From Bradysia coprophila (taxonomy: Eukaryota; Arthropoda; Insecta; Diptera; Sciaridae), in contig NW_023503293.1 of NCBI RefSeq assembly GCF_014529535.1, forward strand, positions 3,132,507-3,196,506: a DNA stretch of 64,000 nucleotides, written 5' to 3'. The position numbers and the translations under genes are program-made. Positions 26,634 through 38,710 of the stretch are shown here, piece by piece (positions within the stretch are counted from its first letter, which is position 1; each line of letters starts with the position of its first letter). The notes below the pieces were generated by a model. That model did no database searches. It had not been told where the DNA came from and saw only the letters and a list, made by a program, of their open reading frames with translations.

Positions 26634-29600
26634 TACTTATGTTCTTCCGGTTCTTATGGATCCTTAATCAAGTTAACCATAAGTAGTTACGATTTTTGGC
26701 GTCGTAAAGATGTTGTTTATGTCCGCACTCCACAGATTTTTGTAATGTAAGGAACATTTCGAATGCAAATAAGAGCTCTACAGTTGACTGAACTTCATAG
26801 TAGCCAACAAGAGGAAATGGTGGAGCTGATGCTGATCGTCGAAGACTACATTATGTTTGAAAATGACAGCGCCACCATGGTACCTCTCAGAGTGTAACTC
26901 TTTGCTGAGAATTGCAAAGCTGTATGCTTGGGGCACCTACTACGAAAATGTATGAAACTGTTAAATTTTGTGTGTGTCATCCGCATCTGCATCAAGTATA
27001 CAATCTTGGCAAATTAAAGATTTTTTTTTTGATGTCACCAACAACTTTGTAATCAACCGAAAGACATTTCATTTACCAGAGTGAAGATATTTCACATGAA
27101 AATAGAACGCAAAAAATGAAGTACAGAAAAAATAGAGGCGCCTTTAGAGGTTAACTGGGGTTTCCTATAAGCTTTGATTTTTTGGTTTCAAATGTTTTTT
27201 CTTCTTCTAACTTAGAAGTTCTAAGTTTCGTAAATATTCCACCCAGACTAAACTCGTGACATCCAATCATATCATACTTTTACTTGTACCTTTGTCATTA
27301 CAGTCGTGGAAGTACAACTTGAAACGTAATTTCAATCCGAATCCATCCATAATCGACCTCATACACAAAGTGTGCGTACTTGAATATTGATTTCCCATTT
27401 AGTATGAATTGGATTGGGAAGATAATAAATCAGTAGGAAATGTGTAAATTTTACCTAAAATGTGTCCACAACTTAGGGAAGAGCAAGATTTTATGAGAGA
27501 ATTCTTTCAAAATCTTGCATCTCTTTTGCACTTAGTTTTTTATGCGTTGTTGCTGCTGAAGGTGTAAGTAATCACGTATACTATTCTTGAAAGATTTGAA
27601 CGAAGCTCAACCTTTAACGACTGATAAATGACTTACAAACGATTGGATGATATTCGAAGATGTGTCACATACAAGTGTGTTTCCTCTGATTGAAGTGGAA
27701 CAAATTTAGAATTACGACAGCTTCGATTCGCTTGCTTTTATTACTTACCTTACTGGACTTACCAAATGTAGGCTAGGCATTAAATTACCTTATAACTTAC
27801 CAGGTTCGACTCATTGGAATTTATTTCCGATGCTGTCGGGTAGTGTTTCGTTAGTCCTAACGATTCAAAATGAACAGAAAGACCGAACCATTTTCGTATT
27901 CCAATATATTATTTTATTTGCAATTTAAATCAAATTCTGATAATTAACAACGAAATGAACCATTTCAGACAAAATCAGCGCGTCAGCATTTACATATTTA
28001 CAGAAAATTTGAAAATCTATTCCTTGCGGTCTGGCATGACTTTACATATTACACACTCTGTTTAATACAAATTCATAATAAAAGGTACATCAACCAGGTA
28101 TTCTGTTTCACTTTTCTAACAAAATTATTACTATAAATATAGATAGAACTCTCAATTAGATAATTTATACAAATTTCATTATTTTACTTTTAATAGAGAG
28201 ACTTGATTGAGTTTTGTTCTTATACTGTAAATTAAATGTATAGTTTGGTGGACAATTTTTTTTCTATTGTAAAGGCTTCTTATATTTTAATAAACTACAC
28301 TTGGGTCCGAATGATATAGGAAGACTCTTGAGATTTACTGTGCTATTTGGGTTCCACAATTATTCTTGAAAAAAAGTGGAACGTAACGCTTTTGTCAGTC
28401 AATCACAAAAATCTTCCTATTCAATTTGAACCGAGTGTGGAACATTAAAAAAATCTTTGAAAATAATTTCTTTTCTTTGATTTTATTTATAAAAAGAACT
28501 GAGTTAAATCAAATTAACCCTTAGCACCTATTCATAAGTCCATGAATTTAGTTTCATTGTTTTAGTATAAAAAATTGCAATCGAAAAAATTGTCTAAATT
28601 CAAATTTGGTTTTTATTTTCCATTAGATTTCGTTTTTATTAAAGCTTCGACAACATTGATGAACGTATTTACAATAATTCATTAAATCCTTTGAAATATA
28701 TTTACAATCAAAGTGAATTCAACTGGTCTATAAATATTATTCTTCAACACCTTTAGCACGCGCTTTTTATTTTAGCCGTGTTTATTGAGTTGTTCCGACA
28801 TCAACCGAATCATTCGACGAAATGTTTTATTACTTGCTTTAGTGTCCATTTCTACGTTCAATGACGAGCTCAAGTTTGTCTAAATGTCCATTTCTGCTGC
28901 GCTTGATCCGAACATTTAGAATTATTTATTATTGGATCAACGTTTCAAAGTGATGAATGTGGATAATCGAAACGTTTGCAAATATTTACATGGCACACGG
29001 TATTTATAAGGAATCTCGTTTCACTGATAACTGGTAGACGAAAACCAGAGATTCATCTTGAAATTAAATGAGGAGGTAAAAGTTGGAAAGGTCAGTTCTC
29101 ATAGTGGAACATAAGGTGAAACCAAAAATGATGACACGAAAATATATAACCTTTCTTTTCCTGAAAGCAAGTGTCCATTTTTTGCTTTAATTACTGTTAA
29201 ACTTTCGACTTTTGAATCTGCGTCATAATGTGCATCTTTCAAATGTTTCTCTTCCAATGTTACCGAAGCTACGCTATGCAGTGAAGTCAGTTTTGATTGG
29301 AATATAATAGACGAAATGTAATTAATGGAGAATTGTGTTCATCAAGGTTGGCTGTCGTTATTATGTGAAGATTACCATTATCTTAAGGCCAGGTTATGGT
29401 CGCATACGTCGCACGGATGTAAGCGGGCATAACCTAACCTTAAACCAAATTAGAGTTTAAAAAAAAAAGAAAAAAATAAGAAAATTTACATTATTAAGAT
29501 TATGCTATCATAATCTGATGATCCAAAGTAGTTAAAATTACAAAAGTTATGCGCAATCGCATTTTAAAACAGATATGTCGTCGTTAAGAAAAAAAACCCG

Positions 29601-29903
29601 TTTTTACAATTCATTTTTTTTTAAACCTGCGTAGCTCAAGTACAGTTAACGTCAACCAAATTGGTTTCTAAATTTGCCTCAGCTGATTCACTCATACAAA
29701 ACACACTACCTATGCGTGTTTATACTGTCTTACCTTACCACGCCCATGCGTCTGACTATAAAACCCGTATAAAGAAGTGTAAGTAGTGTGATGGGACAAG
29801 CTGGTAAAACTGCTGAAAAAAACTGGGACACAAATTTGGTAGACATTAACTGTATTTTCTGTATTCTATGTTTTGTTGTGATTATATTTTGTGAACTACT
29901 TAC

Positions 29904-29965
29904 TCTCGTTTCTCGTCGACAGCAGCCGCTAAATGGTCAAAATTGAGAAACTGCTTGCTCGCCAT
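29904..29965 (-). CDS. Putative initiating exon of an unidentified transcript
   Basis: The minus strand has ATG GCG AGC AAG CAG..., encoding MASKQFLNFDHLAAAVDEKR followed by a split GA codon and a strong donor (GA|GTAAGT). Codon use is less AT-biased than its surroundings and the peptide looks like folded-protein sequence, which argues for a real exon. I do not recognise the family. Phase 2 is compatible with an acceptor TTGTAG|G at about 26165 just upstream of the Nup107 start, which would give a longer Nup107 N-terminus, but phase agreement alone occurs one time in three. The partner exon could also be elsewhere to the left. Confidence 0.4.
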
Positions 29966-30523
29966 CTTCATTATTGTTCTTAAGGTTTAGCACATTTAAA
30001 AACACACTCAAAGTATAAAAAAAAAGAAAAAAATTTAAGTTCGTTTACATTCACGAATTAATTTGTTTGCTTCTGAAAATCCTTGAACCTATTAGGCACT
30101 AAAAATTAAAATTAATTTCAATATCTAATCATCACACTGATGTTATTATTGTATTTATATTATGCCCACTCAAATGTTATTATGCGAATGAATTTTTAAC
30201 ATCCGTCTTTAAAAAAAAACGAAGAAAAAATTCTCAAAATAATTTTAATTTGAAAAATTATTATTTTTTGTTCTCTAAACTAATCTGCCTATAATCTTAG
30301 CTGTTTTTTTTTCGATAATAATTTCAATTTCATGAACACCGCTAAATTCATAATGCACGAAAAAAAAATCGATTGATCAATAAAAGAAAACGAAATGGTT
30401 AAACAAAATTTGCTTAAAAATAAGAAAAGGAAACCGAAAAAGAACCGTTCTGTCTCTCAATGTGTTCAAAAAAAAATGTTCATTGTTCAATCAGCACACC
30501 AATAAAACGACCGTCCACCAAAA

Positions 30524-31706
30524 TCAGCTGCCATCGCTCGAATTACTGTTGCCACTCTCCAAGTCCGGTAGAGATGCCACCCGGCGATTGTATGGGACAC
30601 GACGAGCATTGGCACGCGTCCGGAAGTTCGGTTTCTTTGCGTTGCCATTGCTGTTATCGGGTAGAATAGCTAGCAATTCTTGTAGATTATTAATGGTATA
30701 GTCGGGTTTGATGTTGTCAAGATTTGTATTACTGTCGCCGTTTAACGGTAACCATACCGTTAATCCTAATTTTGCATCAATTCCACCCTGTTTTTTGTTT
30801 AGTTTGGGAAGGAAATTATTAGCCAAAAATAAAAAGGAAAATTTCCTAAAGATTTTTGTTTTTTTCTTTAAAGAAAAAGTAAAATGAATTTTCAGAATCT
30901 CTTTTTTTTAAGGTTCACGATTATTATATGTGAACTGCACATGCTAGGTATATAATGTCACTACAGTAAAAAAAAGTAAATTGTTGGTTGGTTGGTTTGC
31001 TTTTGTTTGTTTTTAAGTAAAAGAAACAATAAAAGGTAGAGCAAAATATAAATAGATAGGAAAATTAAAAATGATTTTCTGTTTATAAAAAAAAAATATT
31101 TTTTTGTGAGGTTACCCCATTCATATTGACTTATGCAAATTTTTTTTTTATTTTTCAAAGATGTGATCCACGCAGTTGGCAAATAAATGTTACCTACCTG
31201 CCAATCCTGCGACTGTAACCTACCTGAATATCCGTTTCTAATTTGTCTCCAATCATTACACAATTTTGAGTCGAAACACCCAAATAATTGCAACACGCCA
31301 AAAAGATATGCTCCGCCGGTTTCTCCCACGGCAGATCGCCGGACACCAAGACACAGTCAAAAAATTTGTTTACATTGAGCCGTTGGATTTTCTCCCACTG
31401 AGCATTCGATGGCCCATTCGTTATAATGGCCAGTATGTACGTTTGCCGGAGTAATTCTAACAAAGAAATAATTTCGGGCGTCATTTGTAGATACCTGTAT
31501 CGGAGCTCTAGCCATATGCAATAAATCTCATTGCTTAAATGCTTATGAGATTCGGGTAGGGCTTGGGTCCACAGATGCTGACGCCATGTGTCTAATGGAA
31601 TGCTGGGATTATCCGGACATCGGCGAAAGGCTCGTAGAAACGTTTGTGTACTTTGTACGGCAGTATCGCGTGTCACCGCATACTTTTGCTGGAGTAATTC
31701 TGATAC
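30524..31706 (-). CDS. N-acylneuraminate-9-phosphatase-like HAD hydrolase, 5' exon missing
   Basis: HAD-superfamily phosphatases of the NANP type remove phosphate from N-acylneuraminate 9-phosphate in sialic acid synthesis. Two exons are visible: 31706-31224 and 30787-30524 (introns GT-AG, phase 0; acceptor CAG|GGT joins DIQ to GGIDAKLGLTVWLP). Motif II is TNG (IITNGPSNAQWEKI), the motif III lysine lies in WEKPAEHIF, and motif IV is GDKLETDIQ. Family signatures are the closing ETDIQGG and the TVWLP strand. The first exon with the catalytic DxD (expected as FDLDNTL) was not found between 31707 and 35013 and may be further right beyond neurochondrin, or lost. The C-terminal 30 residues are low-complexity and Asn/Ser-rich. 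The insect substrate is inferred from the family only. Confidence 0.85.
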
Positions 31707-34700
31707 CTAAAAATAGATGGATTCGATTGCTATAGCTTCCAAAAACATACAATTTACGATCATAACTCAGATGATAACATTCGGGAAGTCTAACTTGTGG
31801 TGGTTCATTTATTTAAGGGAGAATGTTTTATTCGTTTCAAATTTATCTAAAGGACAAGAGTCACTAAATAACATTTAATCATCTTGCTTTTTATTATATA
31901 CCTGTACGTACGCTAAATGAAAATCTTGATTCAGATTGTGTAATTAGTGTCGGTTAATTATCCGAAACATTAGACATTGGCTAATGTGTAGGTAGCTGTA
32001 CTATGCTTTTATTATAGAAGAAGGCATTTAACAACATTTTAACACGTAAAGTCTTGAACAGGGGGAGGCTCCACGACTGTTTTTCGGTAAAGATTAAACG
32101 GTGAATAATAAATCTGATTAACACAATCGCTGTAATTTTGAAGTTCAAATGTCTCCTGTCTGTTGATGTTTATCAGAAAATCGTCTGTCATTTCTACGTA
32201 TATAACTAAACAATACTAAACAATTAAAGCCAAAGTGTCCATCGTAGAATTTGTAATTAACAGCCGTTAAAAATCAATTAATAATCAACAAGATTAATTG
32301 CCATACACGCTTCATCAAACCTATTTGTTGAACATTGTACAGAATTAGTAGCTTTTATTCGGTTCTACAAATAGAATCGGCATAGAGTCGCAGAAGTTGT
32401 ACCTCAAGTGTGGCTTTAAAATTGTCATAAACAATAAAATACGAAAAACGTGATTTGCATAAAAAAAAAAATCGTTTTTAATTTAAAATTTTGTTTTAGG
32501 AATGTTACATGCGCACAGAACCTAATTTATTTACATTTTGTTTATTCATTCAACATGGAAATGTAATTAATAATCGTTTCGAAATAGCCTGATAAATAGA
32601 CATTTGTCAGATTTTATTATAATTTTGGCAGTAATGCCAATGTTATGGCTGTTTGTTTTTAATTTAGATATGTAGTCGACCATCCTAAAGACGTACGGAC
32701 TTCTTAAAAACAATATTACTTTCACAGTCGTTCGTCACCACTTCCACAATTAAATGAATGTGAATACACTCCTTAGTTTGTAGAAAAACGAATGCCTTTA
32801 CATCTGGCTCAATATCAAGATCAAGATAAAAAGGACACTGATCTGAATTTGGATTAACCAATTTATAACCGGTGAGAGAATCATTTTTCAATTTGTCCTA
32901 CATCTTGTTGTTACACGAACGGCTGGCTGTTTTTACACAGAAGTGTAATATATATTATGTGTACCACACAGTGTCGAAAGCTAGTGATCAATTTTGTATT
33001 TCTGATCTTTTCCATATGTTCGATCCAATCATAAAATTATTTCACACTTTCGTCACTTCTAATAATAAAATTCAGATTCAAATTTTCGCTTATGTGTGTA
33101 AGAATAGCTGGCGAAGAATATATATTATGTTGGCAGAAGTTGTAATTAATTTGTTTTTTTCTTTCTGAGAATAGAGGAAGAAGATGGATACTTCCGTTTT
33201 TCATTTCGTTCAGAAATAATAATTTTTTTTTTTCGGTTACGTTAAGATAACATATCGATTTGAGCAGACAATGTTAAGTGGAATCGAACATCGACCAGAC
33301 AAAAATGGTTCAGACGAGAGTCACAATCACAAAACTGATAATGTTAAGTGGATGACGAGAAATCGAACTTATATAGAGCAACGATTCAGACGTGTCTCGC
33401 ATCACCAAACATAGGATAAAATTACAAGTGTTAGAGCCATTTTGAACTTTTTTTTGAGAATAAATCGACCAAATTTTTAACTCGGTCCGTAGATTGAAAG
33501 TCTGTACAGAGGGCCGATTCCATACTGAGAATTTTAAGTCATGAATGGAAAAGAAATATATGCAAAATGAAGAGTAAGGATCATGCTTCAAACTTTTGAA
33601 ATAAAAACTGAATTTCTAAATTTAGCCCGTGTACCAAAAGTATTTGAGTCACTGTTCCGAACGTTTCATAAAGGAGAACTCAAATACTTTTGGTACACGG
33701 GTTTAATTTAGAGGTTCGGTTTTTATTTCATAACTTTGAAGCATGATACTTACTCTTCATTTTACATATCTTTCTTCCCCATTCAGGTGTTTCCTGGCAA
33801 AGTTATACTCCAAAATGTAAAGGGATGTCTTACAATTATCAGTATGGAAATGGCCAGCGGGCTATTGAGTACCGTGTCAGAGCAAGACCAAAATCACAAC
33901 AATTGAAGGAGAATTATTTTGAATTATCATCGACTCTATTAAGAGCATTCATAACGTAATAAATAAATCGCATTCTAGGCTACTCCCATTGAACTAAAAA
34001 CTCGCTTATAAAACGGTATTGAAAATTATTAAAATAATTTCGCATTGAAATGAGTCGCAATTTCCAAAAATAAAATTCTATAAAGAAGTTTCACATTCTG
34101 TGTGTCATATAAACTGTGGTGGTAAGTGTTCTATATTATAATCAATTTCTCAATTTCTGATTCAAGTCTTTGTGGTCTTGTGAAGAAGTCACTAGTTACA
34201 CGTATCCGACGAAATTCTTACACTTTGTAAGCCTTCGAGACATTCTAAAATATTTTCCAACAATTCCAACAGTGGTATATTTTGACGCTATGTTTCTCTT
34301 AGAGACATATAAATAACCATACTGTTCCTATGTGCTTCAAAAATGCTTTTGCACGTTTTCTGAACGACATGCTGCAGGTGATATGAGTCTTAATGCCCAT
34401 TTTATTACCTCTCATTGTCGATATACCGTCTAGATATTCTTTATTGAACCAACAAACGGAATGAAATTATTGGACTCCGAACGATAAATTCGATTAAAGT
34501 CGAATCTTAAGCGCACGAAGGAAGCTGAAAATAACAACGAAACGAAATGCTATGAAGAAAACATAAAGAAAAAAGTAAATTTCTCGATCGAAACAAATTT
34601 ATTTTTAGAAAAGAAAATTTTTGAGTTTATTTTGGACGGGATGGTAGAATGTAAGTCTTTTTACGCAATATAAAAATAAAAAAAAATATCGAAAATACGA

Positions 34701-35013
34701 AAGACATAACCAACTGTTTTCCTTTTCTCTCGAAAATAAATATTCCATCGGTGTAGTAAGCTGATGATGATTTTTTGGTCGGTTTAAAACCAACAAATTT
34801 CTCATTTAAAACATTTATTTAGCAGTTTCAACGAAATGAAATATTTTTTGTGTACAAAAGATTATTCCAAAAGAAGAAAAAAAAAAACGTTGATCCAACA
34901 GAACGAATACAAAATCAGTTAAAATATGTTTCCAAGCAATGTGTGTGTGTGTGTAAATGTACTCAATCTCATTATAATTAAACAAAAAAAGTCATTTCTT
35001 TCGCTGATCGCTC
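31707..35013. other. NANP-like upstream region or intron
   Basis: No coding exon is identified here. The region contains a long hairpin (33542-33786), a partial direct duplication around 33252-33370 (AATGTTAAGTGGA occurs twice), and the 3' flank of neurochondrin. Just right of the hairpin, 33787-33900 (plus) is a short open frame preceded by a pyrimidine tract and CAG that I could not connect to a gene. Confidence 0.5.
33542..33786. repeat. Long inverted repeat, about 107-bp arms, 30-bp loop
   Basis: The left arm (33542-33648) and right arm (33679-33786) are reverse complements at most positions. They share ATCATGCTTCAAA, CCCGTGTACCAAAAGTATTT and AAAATGAAGAGTAA words in mirrored order. The inner 30-bp part of the arms is almost perfect while the outer part has more substitutions. 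This looks like a foldback MITE. No target-site duplication was resolved. Confidence 0.88.
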
Positions 35014-37197
35014 TTAATCACCGAACAATCGTTTGCCAAGTTCCATCAGTCGGTGATTTCGACACACTCGTAAAGCGTCGGCTTTCTTCAGTACGGCAAC
35101 AACATCATTATTTACCGATACCAATTGACATAGAAAATCCTCATAAGCTGATTTAACGTTCGGTGGCAAGGTGCCAATTTTCACTTTTTTCAACGTCTCG
35201 ATAATGCCTTCGGCCCATCCACTTTCGATGGCGAATTCGGACAGCCACGGAATGGGCGCCAATATTCCACTCATTGTTTGCATGCCCAAGAACCAAAGTT
35301 CCATGATTTCGTTCCAGTGTTCTTTGTATGCCATCGCTACGACCAAGGCGGTAGGATCGTTCGATTCGTCGACGATGTATGCATCCCACAGGAAACGAAT
35401 GGTGGCCTGGATGTACCGGCAAATGGTGAAATCGTTTTTCTTCACTTTTTTCGCTTGTTGTTTGAGCAGAAGAAGACCCAATATCGCTAGATGGCCGTGC
35501 ATCACCAGATTTTCGGGAATATCTTTTAATATTGGCAAATTTTCGAATATGAATTTCAATAGTTTATCGAACAGTTCGCTTTCTTCGACAATTTTCACTT
35601 CCAGCACCGTCAAATTCATGAAAATGTTGCATAGGCTAACTATAGCTGCACGGGCGTCCTTCATGTCTTCAAGTTGTTCGGCAGTTGGTATCGGGTCGGG
35701 TTCATTCATTCGAGCCAAACGTTCGGCACGTGGAATTGGCGGTTTTTTGTAGTGTGCAATCGAAAAGTAGAATTCTAAAGAGTCGAACAACACCTCATCT
35801 TGCTTAACTTTGAACAAGACGTCACGAGCCTTCTCCTCCACAGCCAAGTGACATAAGGCTGGCATCATAATGCGCAGAACGTCAGATGGGCGTTCGCCTT
35901 GAAGTTTCTCGGTATGGAACTTCTTTGCCGAGTAAAAGGTTTCGTTGACGAGCTGAAGCATATACGGTAGAATCTGATAGACAGCTGGTCGCATCGCAGA
36001 CGTTTCTTGAGCCAACCAGGCGCTCATTACACGCACGATGGCACACGCAAAAGCCTTTTCTTTTCCAGCCAATGAATCCTTTGATTTGTCCTTATCTAAT
36101 CGTGTCAAAACTGACATCACAGCATTAAATGCGCCTTTCAGAGCTGTATAAATTTGTTGCTTCTCCTTCTGTTCTAAGTCTAATTGGTCGGTTGCCATGT
36201 AGTTAATCGACAATTCCAAAATGATGAAACAGGCCGTAATTAGGTCGCCATTGGCAAATGCTTGCTTGAAACTTTTCTCGTCCATCTGCATACGAACTTC
36301 AATGGCAGCGAGCTGAAGAAGCAGGAGGTAGAATTTTTTCGGGTCTTCGACATCACTCAGGGTCCATTCAATTCCAAGTAGCTCCACAACACATGCAGCT
36401 AACTTCAGTGCTGGATCACGTTGGTTTTTACCGATTTTGCTTTTCAAAATGTCATTCAGACCCTTGTAAATGCTTTCAGGCCAAATTTCTTCGGACACCG
36501 TCTTTACAATAATTTCTCGTCGGCAACTGTGGATCAACGATGTCAGAATTTGGCACAGTTCAAACTTTCGTTCAGTATGATCCGTTTCTAAATCCAACGA
36601 AATTCGGGTAACCAACGCATGAAACGGTTTAACATCGTCCGACCAAGCTTGCGGTCCAAACTTGTTCGCTAGAGTAACTAACAGATTCAGTGCTTCGTCG
36701 GTTTGGAAGCTTTGTTGCGAATAGATTTGCGACATTGTTCCAATTGCTCCCACGTTGAGGAGGGCCTTTTGGCCTGGTTCGAACGAGGCGATGCTTTGCA
36801 GACAACTGTATGCTTCGCTTACAATAATCAAATTGTCGTCGTAGTCTTCGTCATCGGCAGTTTGTACGATATCCAAGAAAACTGGAATATTTTCGAGCAT
36901 TTCCTTGTGGGTGGCCAATTCCTCGGTGCGACAGAAACAGGTAAGTATTGACAGAGCAACACTTTTGTAGACCGCTGGCGGACAATCGTCTGGAACATTC
37001 TCACTTTTCAATAATTTCTTTAGAAATTTAAATCCAATCGCTTCGAACAACGCCTTTTTAGCGGCGGTAGTACAATCCTTCCCCTTAACTAGCTTCGTAA
37101 CCATAAACAGGGCCGCAAATTTCTGTGTGTCACTTTTCGACGTATTCAAAAGTTCGATACACTTTTTGACCGGCTCAGAAATCGTAGAGTCCGACAT
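35014..37197 (-). CDS. Ncdn: Neurochondrin, single exon, 727 aa
   Basis: Neurochondrin is a cytosolic, largely alpha-helical (armadillo-like) protein linked in animals to neurite outgrowth, CaMKII inhibition and group I mGluR signalling. The 727-residue ORF is uninterrupted and of full family length. Conserved blocks include QKFAALFMVTKLVKG near residue 25, LSILTCFCRTEELATH near 85, NPALKLAA-type RDPALKLAACVVELLG, VRVMSAWLAQETSAMRP and LWFLGMQTMSGILAPIPWL near the C-terminus. These follow the order of the vertebrate protein. There is no signal peptide. The start is the first ATG in frame, preceded by AAAAAA-rich leader. The gene is intron-free in its CDS, so a retrocopy origin could be considered, but no flanking poly-A or duplication is obvious. 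Orientation matches Nup107 and NANP, at about 3 kb spacing. Confidence 0.95.
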   Translation of the reverse strand: MSDSTISEPVKKCIELLNTSKSDTQKFAALFMVTKLVKGKDCTTAAKKALFEAIGFKFLKKLLKSENVPDDCPPAVYKSVALSILTCFCRTEELATHKEMLENIPVFLDIVQTADDEDYDDNLIIVSEAYSCLQSIASFEPGQKALLNVGAIGTMSQIYSQQSFQTDEALNLLVTLANKFGPQAWSDDVKPFHALVTRISLDLETDHTERKFELCQILTSLIHSCRREIIVKTVSEEIWPESIYKGLNDILKSKIGKNQRDPALKLAACVVELLGIEWTLSDVEDPKKFYLLLLQLAAIEVRMQMDEKSFKQAFANGDLITACFIILELSINYMATDQLDLEQKEKQQIYTALKGAFNAVMSVLTRLDKDKSKDSLAGKEKAFACAIVRVMSAWLAQETSAMRPAVYQILPYMLQLVNETFYSAKKFHTEKLQGERPSDVLRIMMPALCHLAVEEKARDVLFKVKQDEVLFDSLEFYFSIAHYKKPPIPRAERLARMNEPDPIPTAEQLEDMKDARAAIVSLCNIFMNLTVLEVKIVEESELFDKLLKFIFENLPILKDIPENLVMHGHLAILGLLLLKQQAKKVKKNDFTICRYIQATIRFLWDAYIVDESNDPTALVVAMAYKEHWNEIMELWFLGMQTMSGILAPIPWLSEFAIESGWAEGIIETLKKVKIGTLPPNVKSAYEDFLCQLVSVNNDVVAVLKKADALRVCRNHRLMELGKRLFGD

Positions 37198-38269
37198 TTT
37201 TTTTGGTTCACACTATTAGAGTCCGAACAATAAGAAATCAGTCGAAACGGAAATCTTTCTGATTGCGAAATTCTCACTGAATTAAGTTTAACGCGCACAC
37301 GACCGATATACGAATGTATTACGACCGAACCACATCAGCGGGATAATTATATGCGACTGAGTTCAAAAATTCCGTCTGTGTCGTATGTTTCCATCGGGAT
37401 CATCTGCGCGCGTTTCAACGGAATAGTTTTTTTTTGTGTGTCGTGTGTGTATGATAATATGAATGTAAAGTTGAAATCGTTGTTAAATTTAGAAGTCCTC
37501 AGGCCAAACCCGATCTAAATCTGGAATGATTTCGTCTCTCCAGACCGTGTCGATTGCATACGATCACAATACGATTGCATTTATTTATACATTTTATTTA
37601 GTCGAAATTGTACAATGTTCGGTTCTCTTTCGCAACGTAAATGCACTGGCTCGGTCAATTCCACTCGGGGAATGTTTGCACGAAATAATGTTTATGTTTG
37701 GTTCAAATTTAAGGTTATGTTCATGTATTGTATGCCGTGTGGAAAATTTATCGTTCACAAAAAAAAAAACAAAAATGATTTTCGGTCCGGTTGATTTTCT
37801 ATTAGGCACTTCTTTACTGTGACCACACAGTGCTGATGAGTTACCGTGTTGTTATTGTTTCTATTTTAAGATAAATCGTAAACACTTCCGATTTCGTTCG
37901 TTTAACAATTTTATTGCTACGCTATCATTCACAAAACTGACACCAACAGTTGCGAATTGTCTTATGGAATCTTATGTTTTGGTTTATTTGTTCATACGAT
38001 TGCGGAAAATGTTAAACATTTCCGAAAACACTCGAGTATTATTGTATAATTAACCGTATTAACCAACAAAATACACACAATATTCTCGTGAGGTTGACAG
38101 CGAATGCCAAAAAGATATGGTTTTTGTGCTAAAAGTATGGAGGTTGTTCATTTATTGCGCGCATATTTGAAAAAGTCAATGTGACATTTTTACGGTTCAA
38201 AATTTTGTGAGTAAGTACGTCCCGTACAAATAATACCGAGGAAGAAACCACTGGCCAAAAGAGTGGCAA

Positions 38270-38710
38270 ATCAATTCTGATTCCTTTAATTACCGGATTA
38301 ATTCCCAATTACCGGATTAATTCCGTTTTGGAGGATTTGCACTTTAACTCCTATTATTTCCTAGAAAACGAACGAAATTACTGCAGTGTATCCGGTGATT
38401 AATAGGAATTAAATTCCTTGAATACTAAAAACTGAAGGAATTGATGGAATTACGAGGAACTAACTGGAAATACGAGAAATTGAGAGAAATTGAAAGTAAA
38501 TGAAAGGAAACAATCAGAGAATGAACTGTATTTTACAGACCGAATAGCCATGACCGGTCATTTTGCATTCGTTTAGTTCTTTCGTTCATCATACTTATCC
38601 GTATTTCCTTTCGTTTACGTTCAATTTATCGTATTTCCAGTCAATTTCTTGTTATTTCTATTAATTACCGGATGCTACGGCAATTCCTTCGAGTATGTGT
38701 TAACAATTAC
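38270..38710. repeat. Imperfect palindromic element rich in ACCGGATTAATTCC words
   Basis: The outer parts (CCGGATTAATTCC near 38290-38320; CCGG and GAATTACC words near 38650-38700) and inner parts (GGAAATACGAGAAATTGA near 38465 against TCGTATTTCCAGTCAATTTC near 38630) are inverted relative to each other, with about 75-80 percent matching by eye. Consecutive ATTACCGGATTAATTCC copies at the left give a short direct repeat. It is likely a decayed foldback transposon. Confidence 0.6.

Larger units (their letters stand above)
26129..30523. other. Intergenic between Nup107 and the NANP-like gene
   Basis: This is mostly AT-rich sequence with homopolymers, containing a MITE (26497-26633) and a possible short coding exon (29904-29965). 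On the minus strand near 27800-27862 there is a patch with an acceptor-like TTAG and a donor GTAAGT, but no frame joins it sensibly to anything nearby. Nothing else is recognised. Confidence 0.5.

Noticed and set aside
27799..27862. Minus-strand patch with TTAG acceptor and GTAAGT donor
   Set aside because: The frame compatible with the 29904-29965 exon hits an in-frame TGA, and no other partner exon is known.
32685..32891. 68-codon minus ORF with PFYLDLDIEP
   Set aside because: I considered it for the missing NANP exon because of the DLD triplet, but the rest does not match FDLDNTL and phase and donor are absent.
33787..33900. Plus open frame after a pyrimidine tract and CAG
   Set aside because: About 38 codons, no donor and no matching upstream exon; it directly borders a hairpin element.
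35171..36951. Plus-strand ORFs opposite neurochondrin, the longest 193 codons
   Set aside because: They mirror the coding strand of a confirmed gene and have no independent splice or domain support.
37500..37560. Minus-strand open frame reading AIDTVWRDEIIPDLDRVWPE to a TAA
   Set aside because: It looks protein-like but has no AG acceptor upstream and an in-frame stop just before it. Probably chance.
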